NCBI GenBank assembly: GCA_938003855.1
Contig: CALKXD010000147.1
Coordinates: 62,001-126,000, forward strand
Length of the DNA: 64,000 nt
Direction of reading: 5' to 3'
Origin: an uncultured Granulosicoccaceae bacterium
Lineage (GTDB): Bacteria > Pseudomonadota > Gammaproteobacteria > Granulosicoccales > Granulosicoccaceae
The notes under the pieces are model-generated. The model was not told the DNA's origin. It made no database searches and saw only the letters and a program-made list of their open reading frames with translations. Every line of letters begins with the position of its first letter. Positions within the stretch are counted from its first letter, which is position 1. This document shows positions 18,293-26,955 of the stretch, one piece after another. A program made the translations under genes and the position numbers.

Positions 18293-19066
18293 CTACTGCC
18301 GCGACCGTTCAAAAAAATCGGCCATGATCAGCCCAAACCCGATCAGCACAAGTATCGTGACGATGACATAGGGAAGATCGACAAAGCGACTTTCAAAACT
18401 GTGGAAAACCGCAGAACGGATATTTTCTATGCAATGCAGCACTGGATTAAACAGCGCATAGGTCCGCGCCTTAACCGGCAGTATGTCTGCAGTAAAAAAC
18501 AAACCCGACGCCAGAAACAATGGTCGACTCAGCAGGGCATTTGAGAAAGTCGAGACAAAGTCATATCGAATTGTCAGCGCGCCCAGCACCAGCCCGAGCC
18601 CGACACCAAGCCCGACCAGCAGCAGCAAGCCGATCAACACATCAAGCGGGCGCTCGATGGTGAAGGTATAACCCAGTGCGTAACATCCGGCCAACAGGAT
18701 AAAAAATACCAGAATCGCAATCAGGGTTTCTACAATAATAGTGGCTGCCAGCACATCGGTGCGCGACACCTGAGGAAACATCAGTAACGGGCTCATGCCC
18801 TTGGTGCAGGCGGTCACTTGCGACAATACATCCCTGAACATAAAGAACGGACTGAACCCGGTGACAAAAAACAACGGCACCGGTATACCGCCCTGACTGG
18901 TTTTACCAATTAACTGAAAAATTCCTATAAAGATAGAAATAAACAGCAATGGCTCAATCAGCGCCCAGGTAAAGCCCAGCCGGCGACCACCAAACCGCGA
19001 CTTCACATCACGTAGAATTAAGGCATGCACCACACGGCATTGTATCGTGAACGCACTCTCACGCAT
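18293..19066 (-). CDS. kpsM: Capsule ABC exporter permease KpsM
   Basis: A 257-residue, six-helix ABC-2 type permease, the membrane half of the capsule exporter. VVHALILRDVKSRFGGRRLGF is the amphipathic entry helix typical of KpsM/Wzm, followed by WALIEPLLFISIFIGIF. NPVLHCIENIRSAVF matches the conserved NPLVH...R stretch near the C-terminus. The ATG at 19066 (MRESAF...) aligns with E. coli KpsM better than the GTG seven codons upstream at 19087. It lies 11 bp before kpsT. Confidence 0.9.
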   Translation of the reverse strand: MRESAFTIQCRVVHALILRDVKSRFGGRRLGFTWALIEPLLFISIFIGIFQLIGKTSQGGIPVPLFFVTGFSPFFMFRDVLSQVTACTKGMSPLLMFPQVSRTDVLAATIIVETLIAILVFFILLAGCYALGYTFTIERPLDVLIGLLLLVGLGVGLGLVLGALTIRYDFVSTFSNALLSRPLFLASGLFFTADILPVKARTYALFNPVLHCIENIRSAVFHSFESRFVDLPYVIVTILVLIGFGLIMADFFERSRQ

Positions 19067-19134
19067 GTGCGTGCCGGCAGTGCTCACGGCTGGTTATCCG
19101 TCACGTTATGGCTAAAGTACACGGATCAGATCGC

Positions 19135-19491
19135 CTAGTAGGCAAACGTTGCCAGTGGAATCTCCTGCCAACCCTGAATGGAATCCTGACAACTCAGCCC
19201 TTTGCTGGCAACCGCCGAGGTACCGCTACGCTCCAGAAAGCGACGGCAGGGGCGACCGTTGGCCGAGATGTATTCCGAGGTTACAGTGATTTGACTTGAC
19301 TGGCCGGTGGCTCGATCAGTAAACGCCATCGGAATGTTCAGGCTGGCAGCGGCGACCCGGTCAGCTTTAGCCGAACTTACTGCCGCCACCGGCTGACGAC
19401 TGTCAGCGACCCGGTCGATGGGCATACGCGTACACGCTGTCAATACCAACAGCGATACCAGCACCATTGGCTGCAAGAGTTTCCTAGTCAC
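19135..19491 (-). CDS. Small lipoprotein in the capsule locus
   Basis: A 118-residue lipoprotein: a basic start (MTRKLLQ), a hydrophobic core and lipobox LTAC with Cys20 as the lipidated residue. The mature part has YISANGRPCRRF and a later SCQ, giving two conserved-looking cysteines likely to form a periplasmic disulfide. A SANGRxCR motif of this kind recalls DVU3141-type small surface proteins, but I am not certain of the family. It sits between kpsF (4-bp overlap with its stop) and kpsM. This makes it an accessory part of capsule export or anchoring by position; no E. coli counterpart occupies this place. Confidence 0.75.
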   Translation of the reverse strand: MTRKLLQPMVLVSLLVLTACTRMPIDRVADSRQPVAAVSSAKADRVAAASLNIPMAFTDRATGQSSQITVTSEYISANGRPCRRFLERSGTSAVASKGLSCQDSIQGWQEIPLATFAY

Positions 19492-20507
19492 AAGTTTTCA
19501 CCGAACAGATCCAATATTCCACAGATACATTCCTGCTCGCCTTCTCGTGCCGAGACCACCACCAGTGCTCGTACCTTGTGTTCACGCATGAGAATTTCGG
19601 CGTCTTTGATCAGATCATCGGCAGTTACACACACCGGGTTTGGTGTCATATATTTTTTTACCGACTCCGACAAAACCTGCCCTTCGGCCAGCATGGCACG
19701 ACGCAAATCGCCATCCGTGAAGATCCCCACCACCTGATTGTCCTGCTGCACAACTACCAGCCCTAATCGGGATGAGGTCATTGCCATCACTGCGGTGGAG
19801 AGACTATCGTCCGGCGCGCACAGCGGTAAATCAGTCGAGCGCATCACATCACGTACCTTGGAATGAAGGCTTTTACCCAGCATGCCACCCGGGTGAAAAT
19901 GCGCAAAGTCCGCCGGTTTGAAATTTTTTGCCTTCATCAGAGTCACGGCAAGCGCATCACCAACGGCCATCGCAACCAGCGTGGATGTGGTCGGCGCCAG
20001 ATTGTGCGGACACACTTCCCGCTCTACCGGCAATACCAGATTTACATCCGCCGAGTCACCGATGCTGGATTTTTTACGCCCCACCAGACTGATAATTTTG
20101 TTGCCGAAATATTTAATTGACGGCAGCAACTTGACGACTTCTTCGGTGCCCCCTGAGTTGGAGATCAACAGCACCACATCCTGGGGGGTGATCATACCGA
20201 GGTCACCGTGAATCGCATCAGCCGGGTGAATATAGAATGCCGGCGTCCCGGTAGACGCCAGGGTGGCGGCAATTTTCTGACCGACAATGCCGGACTTGCC
20301 CATGCCGATGACAATAACCCGACCAGTACAGGCAACGATCAACCGGATGGCGTCGTCAAACTCCTGACCTAAACCACCTGCAATACCAGCCAGTGCCACC
20401 GATTGCGCCAATATTGACTCACGTGCGATATCGACAGAAGACAGCGAGTTGATCGGTAATTGGGTGCTATTTGCTATGGATGAGACCGCTTCGGTCAATT
20501 TCGCCAC
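19488..20507 (-). CDS. kpsF: D-arabinose-5-phosphate isomerase KpsF
   Basis: Converts ribulose 5-phosphate to arabinose 5-phosphate, the first committed step to Kdo. A SIS domain (about 45-190) holds GMGKSGIVGQKIAATLASTGTP split around 70-90, and HGDLGM and SNSGGTEE as sugar-phosphate contacts. Two CBS domains (about 215-339) contain VGIFTDGDLRR. Length matches KdsD/KpsF (about 328). It heads the capsule cluster, as in E. coli region 1, supplying Kdo for the KpsS/KpsC linker. GTG start. No kpsU (CMP-Kdo synthetase) is present here, so CMP-Kdo must come from a gene elsewhere. Confidence 0.92.
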   Translation of the reverse strand: MAKLTEAVSSIANSTQLPINSLSSVDIARESILAQSVALAGIAGGLGQEFDDAIRLIVACTGRVIVIGMGKSGIVGQKIAATLASTGTPAFYIHPADAIHGDLGMITPQDVVLLISNSGGTEEVVKLLPSIKYFGNKIISLVGRKKSSIGDSADVNLVLPVEREVCPHNLAPTTSTLVAMAVGDALAVTLMKAKNFKPADFAHFHPGGMLGKSLHSKVRDVMRSTDLPLCAPDDSLSTAVMAMTSSRLGLVVVQQDNQVVGIFTDGDLRRAMLAEGQVLSESVKKYMTPNPVCVTADDLIKDAEILMREHKVRALVVVSAREGEQECICGILDLFGENL

Positions 20508-20750
20508 CGTCTGGTTGTTTGATATTTGTAGCCCTCATACAACGCTGAAAGCGGATTGTAGGACAGCAATTATCAGGCCTCTCTGTGTGTCCGGACTCCG
20601 CTGCGCGTCAGCGCCAGACCGCTAGACGCAGATTTCAGACCCTTCAGCAGTGCTCGCAGGGCGACGTTGCCGACTGGCCACGCCAAACCGTACCGTCAGA
20701 GGGTCAATTGAGGGTTGGGGGCGCGACGCAGGTCGGAATTCACCGACGGC

Positions 20751-22241
20751 CTAGCGTGCCTGCAATGCGTTGAGGCGGATTTGCGCCTGAGTATCATCAA
20801 AGCTGTACGATGACGTTGCGGTTGCCGATATAGCACGCGCATAGTGCTGAATCGCCTGACGGTACTCGCCCATATTATCCAGTACAACTGCCAGGTTATA
20901 GAGATAGTCGGCCTCACCTCCAGCCCCCGCCAGCGCGCGGGTATAGGCCCACCGGGAATCACTCCAGCGCGATGTGCGGCTATAATAGTTACCCAGTGCG
21001 GCATACAACGGCGCCGCCAACGCCGGTTGCGCACGAAAAGCCCGTTGCGCGTGCAGAGTCAGGTCACTCTCGACTTCATTCGACAGCGACCGCAGGTTAA
21101 GCAGTGCAGAAAAAGCGGTGGGATCCTGAGGGTCGAGCGACAGCAAATGCCGGTAGCGATCTTCAGCCACAGACAGGTCACCGAGTTGCCTCGCACTGGC
21201 GGCCACCCCGAGATTAGCATCGCGATCATAAGGGTCGAGTTGCAGCGCTCTATTGTACAAACGCCCGGCATACTCATAGTCCGATGCCTGATACGCCCGA
21301 TACGCCTGCTGAATCAGATTGCTATCCTCCACTGCGGGATTTTTTGCCGCTGTTACCACAGGACTATCTGCAACCGGCGCTTGCACAGAGTCAATTCGAT
21401 TTGCCGAAATTTCTTTCAACGTAACCACCGCTGACGTGCCGGGTGTCTGCGGGTCGGCTGGTTTTTGCGTGGCTTGCCTGAGCGCTTTATTTTCGTCGAT
21501 AAGCTGTAATAGCTGCCCGCCCTGCACGGCAAGTTCAGATTTCAACGCTGCCAGCTCATTTTGCAGGCTGATCAAATCAACCGCTTGCCGTGCTGCCACA
21601 GGCACCTCTGGGCTGACCGGCTGCACAGCCGCCTCGTCCACCGCAGCGCCAGCGGACTGCGCCACTGTCGTTGACGTTACTGCAACAGCCGTCGCTGCCG
21701 GCTCTGTGGTGGCACTGTTGATTATCGAACTGGCCGTATCATCAGTCGCATCAGCCGGGGCTGCAACCATTGTGGCTGTGTTCGCCGGCAGCGGGTTGTT
21801 AGACCGTGTGAGGGCTTTGAGCCGGGCGTCGAGCGCGTTGCTTTCTTTTTGCAGCAGGGCATACTCGCGCTCAATGAAAGCATCGTTTTGCGTTAACAGC
21901 ACATAGACACTGCCAAACAAGCTGAGACTGGCCACACCGATAATGATATAAAAAAGCACATCGAGACTGGCCACACCGACCTTTTGCCCGGAGCTCCCGG
22001 CCGAAAGTACATCCATTTCCGGTCGAGCCCCAGCCGCTGCGACAGGCGCTGGATCAGTGTAGCGATGGCGCTGATCTACGAACGTGCCAGCCTCGCCATC
22101 ATCATGCTCCTCAGCACTGATTGATAACTCTGACAGCGACTCTGTCGCAGCCACAGCGGGGTTGCTTCTGTCCACCGCACGCGAGGGTGGCAAGGAAGCT
22201 GATGTCTCTTTTTGCTGTATTTCGTCGAGCGACACGCTCAC
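20751..22241 (-). CDS. Membrane-anchored TPR protein, MshN-like
   Basis: A 496-residue bitopic protein: an acidic cytoplasmic N-terminus, one membrane helix (VLFYIIIGVASLSLFGSVYVL, about 95-115), and a short coiled coil. A long Ala/Thr/Pro-rich linker follows, then about five TPR repeats from residue 320 (YRAYQASDYEYAGRLYNRAL, GVAASARQLGDLSVAEDRYR, YNLAVVLDNMGEYRQAIQHY). The GTG start overlaps the stop of the upstream secretin by 4 bp (GTGA), so the pair is coupled. A secretin followed by a TM-TPR protein recalls mshL/mshN of MSHA pili. The linker is likely periplasm-spanning. No pilin genes are nearby. Confidence 0.7.
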   Translation of the reverse strand: MSVSLDEIQQKETSASLPPSRAVDRSNPAVAATESLSELSISAEEHDDGEAGTFVDQRHRYTDPAPVAAAGARPEMDVLSAGSSGQKVGVASLDVLFYIIIGVASLSLFGSVYVLLTQNDAFIEREYALLQKESNALDARLKALTRSNNPLPANTATMVAAPADATDDTASSIINSATTEPAATAVAVTSTTVAQSAGAAVDEAAVQPVSPEVPVAARQAVDLISLQNELAALKSELAVQGGQLLQLIDENKALRQATQKPADPQTPGTSAVVTLKEISANRIDSVQAPVADSPVVTAAKNPAVEDSNLIQQAYRAYQASDYEYAGRLYNRALQLDPYDRDANLGVAASARQLGDLSVAEDRYRHLLSLDPQDPTAFSALLNLRSLSNEVESDLTLHAQRAFRAQPALAAPLYAALGNYYSRTSRWSDSRWAYTRALAGAGGEADYLYNLAVVLDNMGEYRQAIQHYARAISATATSSYSFDDTQAQIRLNALQAR

Positions 22242-23926
22242 TGCAACCTGCTGCTTTCCGCCAGTAACCCTTCACTGGCAGCAGGCTCCCTGAGCAAATG
22301 ATCAGCCCCGGCCGGCAGGTTACGGCCCGGGCGCTGTCGATTCGACACTACGCCGGAAGACCGCATCACGGTGGGGCGTAAAAATACCAGCAACTCTGTT
22401 TTTTCCAATTGTTTCACGTCTTGTGCGAACACTTTGCCAAGCAGGGGTATACGACTGAGCCCCGGCAACCCGGTGTTTCTATTATCGACCCTATTCTGCA
22501 TCAGTCCGCCAATGATTGCGACCTCTCCACTATTCACCCGCAGCAGCGATTCCATCTCCCGCACCTGGATTTCGGGGATCAGATTGCGCACCTCAGACTG
22601 GCCAGCCAGCGCTGGACTGGGGTCTTCGGCAAAATTAAGAATTCGGGAAATCGTCGGACGGACATTCAGAATCACCTCGCCGCCATGATTTATAAACGGC
22701 GTGACATTCATTACTAATCCCACCGGAACAGAATGCAGGGTGCTCTGCACAATCGTGCTTTCGTCACCGTTTTCCTTCTGGGTTCGATCTACATCGAAGG
22801 TGAAATACACGCGGTTGTCTACCACCTTCAACACCGCCGGTTGATTGTTCAGCGCAATTATTTTGGGGCTCGACAATACCTTAACATCACCAAACTGCTG
22901 CAGTAATTTCAGCGTGCCGCTAACGTCGCCAATCCGGGTACTGCCATTGCGGTAGCTGATAACACCGCTGGGCACCGTTGTCACATCAGCGGCATCCGCA
23001 GAGCCTGAAAACACCTGCGTAAAACCCGCGGTAGCGGATCCGGCGGTTTCGAGAATTCGCCAGTCAACGCCCGTTTCAGAACTCTTGCTCAATGTAACTT
23101 CAACCACCGTGGCTTCAATTAACACCTGGCGTTGCGCACTGGCGACCACTCGGTCAATCAACCCGCGGATATCGCGATGCTGCATCGAGGTTGCACGAAC
23201 CGTAATCAGTCCACTTTCACGATGCACAAAGATATTACCGTCCGAGGCCTTGCCAGCGTCATCATCAAACCGGTAAGGCTCACCCAGAATACCCGCAATA
23301 TTTCCGATCAGGGAGCGCCAAAAGCGGTTTTCAGAACTGTTTTCAATCGACATTTGCGAGCCGTTGGACCCAACCGATCTGGCGGTCTCGATTCCTGAGC
23401 TTAGCGAACCGACCTGGGTCGCCAGATCAACCCGACTGGTCGCGCTGCGGGCAATATTCAGGTAGTCAACACGATAACTCTGCACTACTGGAGTGTCAGC
23501 ACGCACGCGAATCACCTTGCCGACGATGCTGTACTGTATCGGAACCTGTCCGGCTATCTGTTCGAGCAGGGCTCGCAGCGGCTGTCTGATAGCCTTAAGC
23601 GTCACATACCCGGCTATGTCACCGGTGATATCCAGATCAAAGCTTGAGTCGCGGGCCAACGCAAACAAAACTTCATCGACCGGCACCTTCTGCACAACGA
23701 CGCTGTAGTGTCTGGCGCGATTTACCGCCGCCGGGTTGGGCAGCAACGGCAGTGCAGCGGTAATTGGCGGCACCAGCAAGTGACTATCATTGACCATCGC
23801 GGCCGCATCGATGCCTCGTTCAAGAGGTGGCGGACTATCACTGACAAACGTCTGGCACGCTGACAACAACGGCAACACAGCACCAATAATCACAGGCAGT
23901 ATAGAATACCGCCTGGACCCGCCCAC
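22238..23926 (-). CDS. Lipoprotein secretin, MshL/GspD family
   Basis: About 562 residues. It has a lipoprotein signal (RRYSILPVIIGAVLPLLSAC, lipidated Cys about 24), then an STN/N0-type domain (VDEVLFALARDSSFDLDITG...), an N1-like region, and a C-terminal secretin domain. The latter has VLIEATVVEVTL, VLSSPKIIALNNQPAVLKV and the closing GLPGLSRIPLLGKVF and TELLVFLRPTVM. It should form an outer-membrane multimeric gate. I choose the GTG at 23926, which has AGAGG eight bases upstream and gives an ideal lipoprotein N-terminus; an ATG at 23953 is the alternative. It is co-transcribed with the TPR protein, and the pair could serve a pilus or a minor secretion route. Confidence 0.85.
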   Translation of the reverse strand: MGGSRRYSILPVIIGAVLPLLSACQTFVSDSPPPLERGIDAAAMVNDSHLLVPPITAALPLLPNPAAVNRARHYSVVVQKVPVDEVLFALARDSSFDLDITGDIAGYVTLKAIRQPLRALLEQIAGQVPIQYSIVGKVIRVRADTPVVQSYRVDYLNIARSATSRVDLATQVGSLSSGIETARSVGSNGSQMSIENSSENRFWRSLIGNIAGILGEPYRFDDDAGKASDGNIFVHRESGLITVRATSMQHRDIRGLIDRVVASAQRQVLIEATVVEVTLSKSSETGVDWRILETAGSATAGFTQVFSGSADAADVTTVPSGVISYRNGSTRIGDVSGTLKLLQQFGDVKVLSSPKIIALNNQPAVLKVVDNRVYFTFDVDRTQKENGDESTIVQSTLHSVPVGLVMNVTPFINHGGEVILNVRPTISRILNFAEDPSPALAGQSEVRNLIPEIQVREMESLLRVNSGEVAIIGGLMQNRVDNRNTGLPGLSRIPLLGKVFAQDVKQLEKTELLVFLRPTVMRSSGVVSNRQRPGRNLPAGADHLLREPAASEGLLAESSRLQ

Positions 23927-24136
23927 TACGGCAACCTCTTTACAACAGTACATACAACATCCCGGCCCTACCACCGACAAACCACAGCAGAACCCACCAA
24001 TTGAGAAAGTCTCTACGCCAAAACGCAAGCGCCTGCAGCCAGCAAAAAGTATTCCAGCATTCCGGGTCCGACGGCAGTCGGGGCACCGCGCAGCAATGCT
24101 CGATCACCACCCTGCACGCAACATCAGGCAATCCGT

Positions 24137-24595
24137 ATGTTTAATGTCGTGCTGTTCGAACCGGAAATTCCGCCCAATACCGGTAATATCATGCGCTTGT
24201 GCGCCAACACCGGATGCGCATTGCATTTGATCGAGCCGATGGGCTTTAAGCTCGACGAAAAACGAGTCAGACGGGCCGGACTCGACTACCGTGATTTATC
24301 CGTCACACGTCAATGGCGTTGCTACGCCGACTACTTGAAGAGCCAGCCGGCCACGATGGTTTATGCTTTTACGACGAAAGCCAGTCGCATCTATAGTAAT
24401 GCCGCCTTCCAACCGACCGACACGTTGCTATTCGGGCCCGAAACACGCGGCCTGCCAGAGTCTATTCTCGACTCATTGCCAGACGAACAAAAACTGCGCC
24501 TGCCGATGATGGCCGATAGCCGCAGCCTGAATTTATCGAACACTGTGGCAATTGCCTGCTACGAGGCATGGCGGCAACACAACTATAATCACTAG
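24137..24595 (+). CDS. trmL: tRNA (cytidine/uridine-34 2'-O)-methyltransferase TrmL
   Basis: A 152-residue SPOUT methyltransferase (YibK family) that methylates the ribose of the wobble base in certain leucine tRNAs, using SAM. Knot motifs are NTGNIMRLCANTG (15-27), LLFGPETRGLP and DSRSLNLSNTVAIACYEA. The length is the family norm. In E. coli trmL also lies next to the secB-gpsA cluster, and here it converges on it from the other side. Its stop codon lies 3 bp before the second copy of the nested-palindrome repeat, which may act as its transcription end. Confidence 0.93.
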   Translation: MFNVVLFEPEIPPNTGNIMRLCANTGCALHLIEPMGFKLDEKRVRRAGLDYRDLSVTRQWRCYADYLKSQPATMVYAFTTKASRIYSNAAFQPTDTLLFGPETRGLPESILDSLPDEQKLRLPMMADSRSLNLSNTVAIACYEAWRQHNYNH

Positions 24596-24598
24596 TTT

Positions 24599-24756
24599 GT
24601 GCCCATCCAGAAACAAGCGCTACTGCGTGCCACTCAGGCACGCCATCGTTTGCCGACCACAGGTAGTTACTTAAGAACAACTAAGCGCCTACCTGTGGTA
24701 GGCAAAATCTCACCCACCTGAATGATCCTCGCGACACCCTGTTTCTGGATAGGCAC
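24599..24756. repeat. Nested-palindrome dispersed repeat, copy 2
   Basis: Terminal arms GTGCCCATCCAGAAAC (24599-24614) and GTTTCTGGATAGGCAC (24741-24756) pair with one mismatch. The core 24657-24713 is identical over 57 bases to 2607-2663. Compared with copy 1 it carries about 25 extra bases with their own perfect mini-hairpin (GCGTGCC...GGCACGC, 24624-24642). It fills much of the 367-bp gap between convergent trmL and gpsA. The remaining 24757-24962 holds only an imperfect inverted repeat (about 24836-24890) and no gene. Confidence 0.85.
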
Positions 24757-24962
24757 TGGCTAACAGGCACTGAATCCATCTACCTTTGCGCCTGTGCTGT
24801 TCTCTGCAGCAAACCCTCTGATGCTGCCCGACAACAGCCCCTGTAATGGCTCATCAGGTGCAACAATTCATAACAGCCATCTACGGGCTGAATCATTGTC
24901 ACGGATTCTATAAGGCCGGCAGGGGGTCAAACACCTTCAGCAAGCCGCACCTGCAAAATGAA

Positions 24963-25961
24963 TTAACTTCCTTCACGTCGGCGTTCACGGCGCAATAGAG
25001 CCTCAACGGCACTGTGCGCGGTTTTACCTTCTACAACCACCGCATGCACTTGCTCAACAACCGGCATATCGATACTGTGCTGCTGCATTAGTTGGGCCGC
25101 GACACGCGTGGCTGCGATTCCCTCGACCGCCTGACCGATCTGCCGGCAAGCGTCATCAACCGATAAGCCATCCGCCAGCGCCAATCCAAAGCGCCGGTTG
25201 CGCGACTGGTTATCCGTGCAGGTCAGTACCAGATCTCCCATCCCGGAAAGGCCCATCAGGGTTTCCTGTCGGGCACCAAGCTTTGCACCAAGCCGGGTCA
25301 GTTCTGCCAGGCCCCGGGTGATCAAGGCGACGCGGGCATTAGCGCCAAACGATAAGCCATCCGATATACCAGCAGCGATAGCGTAGACATTTTTCAGTGC
25401 GCCACCGAGCTGCACACCGATAAGGTCATCACTGCTGTAGGCGCGAAAACGGTCTGTGTGCAGCCACTCACAGACAGCCAGACTGTAGTCAGGGTTGTTG
25501 GATGCAACCGTAATTGCGGTGGGCAGGCGGGCTGCGAGTTCTGTGGCAAACGTCGGCCCCGACAACACCGCGTAGCGTGCATCGCTACCCAGTTTTTCAT
25601 CGAGCAGGTCGCTCAGGAAACACCCGGAGTCCTTATCCAGCCCTTTGCACGCCCACATTACGCCGCACTGATTGCCACGGATTGCCACCAGCTGATCAAT
25701 GATTTGCCCGAAGCTGCCACTCGGCACAGCCACCAGCACATCATTGGCCGCCGCGACAGCAGAGGCCATATCTGTGGTACACCGCAGTGCTGCGTTAAGG
25801 GTAATCCCCGGCAGGTAGCGGGTGTTTTCGCGCTGATGGGTAATAGTATCCGCCGTCTCAGGGCGGCGGCTCCACAACACCACCTGATGCCCGCAACCGG
25901 CCAGATGACTGGCCAACGCAGTCCCCCAGCTGCCAGCCCCGAGGACTGCGAGTTTTCTCAC
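24963..25961 (-). CDS. gpsA: Glycerol-3-phosphate dehydrogenase [NAD(P)+]
   Basis: A 332-residue enzyme that reduces dihydroxyacetone phosphate to sn-glycerol 3-phosphate, the backbone for phospholipids. The nucleotide-binding loop is GAGSWGTALA (8-17), WSRRPE follows, and ALKNVYAIAAGISDGL carries the catalytic lysine. GLSGMGDLVLTCTDNQSRN is the substrate-binding signature. It is the last gene of the rhodanese-grxC-secB-gpsA unit, 11 bp after secB, the order seen in many gammaproteobacteria. Confidence 0.95.
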   Translation of the reverse strand: MRKLAVLGAGSWGTALASHLAGCGHQVVLWSRRPETADTITHQRENTRYLPGITLNAALRCTTDMASAVAAANDVLVAVPSGSFGQIIDQLVAIRGNQCGVMWACKGLDKDSGCFLSDLLDEKLGSDARYAVLSGPTFATELAARLPTAITVASNNPDYSLAVCEWLHTDRFRAYSSDDLIGVQLGGALKNVYAIAAGISDGLSFGANARVALITRGLAELTRLGAKLGARQETLMGLSGMGDLVLTCTDNQSRNRRFGLALADGLSVDDACRQIGQAVEGIAATRVAAQLMQQHSIDMPVVEQVHAVVVEGKTAHSAVEALLRRERRREGS

Positions 25962-25972
25962 TGTCGGCGATA

Positions 25973-26473
25973 CTAGTGCTGAGTATCAGAGGCCGGTGCT
26001 GTGGGGGCTTTGTTTTTGTCCATGTGCTGGGCATACAGCGCATCAAAGTTAATTGGATCAAGCAGCATTTGCGGAAAACCGCCTTTCACAGCCAGATCCG
26101 AGATTACTTCACGGACAAAGGGGAACAACACACTGGGCGTATAGCTACCGAGCAAGTGTCCCATTTCGCCCTCGGCAAAGCCCGCAATGGTAAACAGTCC
26201 AGCTTGCTTGACCTCGGCCAGATAAGCAGGTTTGCCAGCAAGATCAACGTTGACGGTGATCATCAGCATGCATTCGTAGAGATCGTCTTTTATATTTTTA
26301 CTTTCTGTATTCAGCTGCACCTTTACTTCCGGTGCCCATTGCGCCTGCTCGGTGAAAATCTCGGTGGATCTAGGCGTCTCGAAGGATACATCCTTGATAT
26401 AGATCTTCTGAATCCGGTAAGTCTGAGTTTTTTTTTCTTCGCCGCCAGCTGCCGCGCCCGTTTCTTCAGCCAT
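25973..26473 (-). CDS. secB: Protein-export chaperone SecB
   Basis: A 166-residue tetrameric cytoplasmic chaperone that keeps preproteins unfolded and hands them to SecA. Family motifs are QKIYIKDVSFETP (about 23-35), the following WAPEVKVQLN and the GYTPSVLFPF-like stretch (here GSYTPSVLFPFVREVISDL), then GGFPQMLLDPINFDALY. The N-terminal 16 residues are an acidic, Ala/Glu-rich extension and the C-terminal tail (DKNKAPTAPASDTQH) is disordered, where SecA contact is expected. It is followed 11 bp later by gpsA and preceded by grxC. Confidence 0.95.
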   Translation of the reverse strand: MAEETGAAAGGEEKKTQTYRIQKIYIKDVSFETPRSTEIFTEQAQWAPEVKVQLNTESKNIKDDLYECMLMITVNVDLAGKPAYLAEVKQAGLFTIAGFAEGEMGHLLGSYTPSVLFPFVREVISDLAVKGGFPQMLLDPINFDALYAQHMDKNKAPTAPASDTQH

Positions 26474-26624
26474 ATGCTAGTGAATCCCGTAAAGTATTGG
26501 TTGAGTGTTTATTGCGCGGTATCCGACGTGTCGCGGAGTACAGAATCGAGCCGCTCAATGGTGAATTGCCTGACGCATTTCCACTATCGGTTGATAGATC
26601 GGTTACGTCGCACAGTTGCTAAGG

Positions 26625-26888
26625 TTACCCGGACAAAACCTGGTCGAGTTCTCCGCCGGTCTCTAATTCTGATAGATCGTCAAAGCCGCCGATGTGGTGC
26701 TCGCCAACAAAAATCTGCGGTACCGTGCGTCGTCCGCTGCGCTGCTTCATGATCTCAAGCTGGTCGCTATCCTGATCAACCCGGATTGTCTTATAAGGCA
26801 CATTTTTACTATCCAGCAGACGCTTGGCCGCTTTGCAGAAACCACATAACCCGGTCTCGTAAATGAGAACCTCTTTATCTTCAGACAT
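26625..26888 (-). CDS. grxC: Glutaredoxin 3
   Basis: An 87-residue dithiol glutaredoxin using glutathione to reduce disulfides in the cytoplasm. The active site is CGFC (15-18) rather than the commoner CPYC. The cis-proline loop is TVPQIFVG and the glutathione-contact GG is followed by DDLSELE. Length is typical. It sits between the rhodanese gene and secB, with 151 bp before secB that hold no gene. Confidence 0.92.
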   Translation of the reverse strand: MSEDKEVLIYETGLCGFCKAAKRLLDSKNVPYKTIRVDQDSDQLEIMKQRSGRRTVPQIFVGEHHIGGFDDLSELETGGELDQVLSG

Positions 26889-26955
26889 ATCTACCTCTGT
26901 GCCTCAGCACGCTTGTATGCGCACCTGTTTATCGTCTATCAGCCGAACGACTCGC

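Noticed and set aside
21319-21906. 195-codon plus-strand frame opposite the TPR gene
   Set aside because: Composition is an Ala/Ser/Thr/Cys shadow of the low-complexity linker of the TPR protein; no ribosome site or family-like sequence.
21924-21979. 17-bp direct repeat (GAGACTGGCCACACCGA at 21924 and 21963) inside the TPR gene
   Set aside because: It encodes the repeated VASL segments around the membrane helix and has only two units; probably coding coincidence or a small duplication without further meaning.
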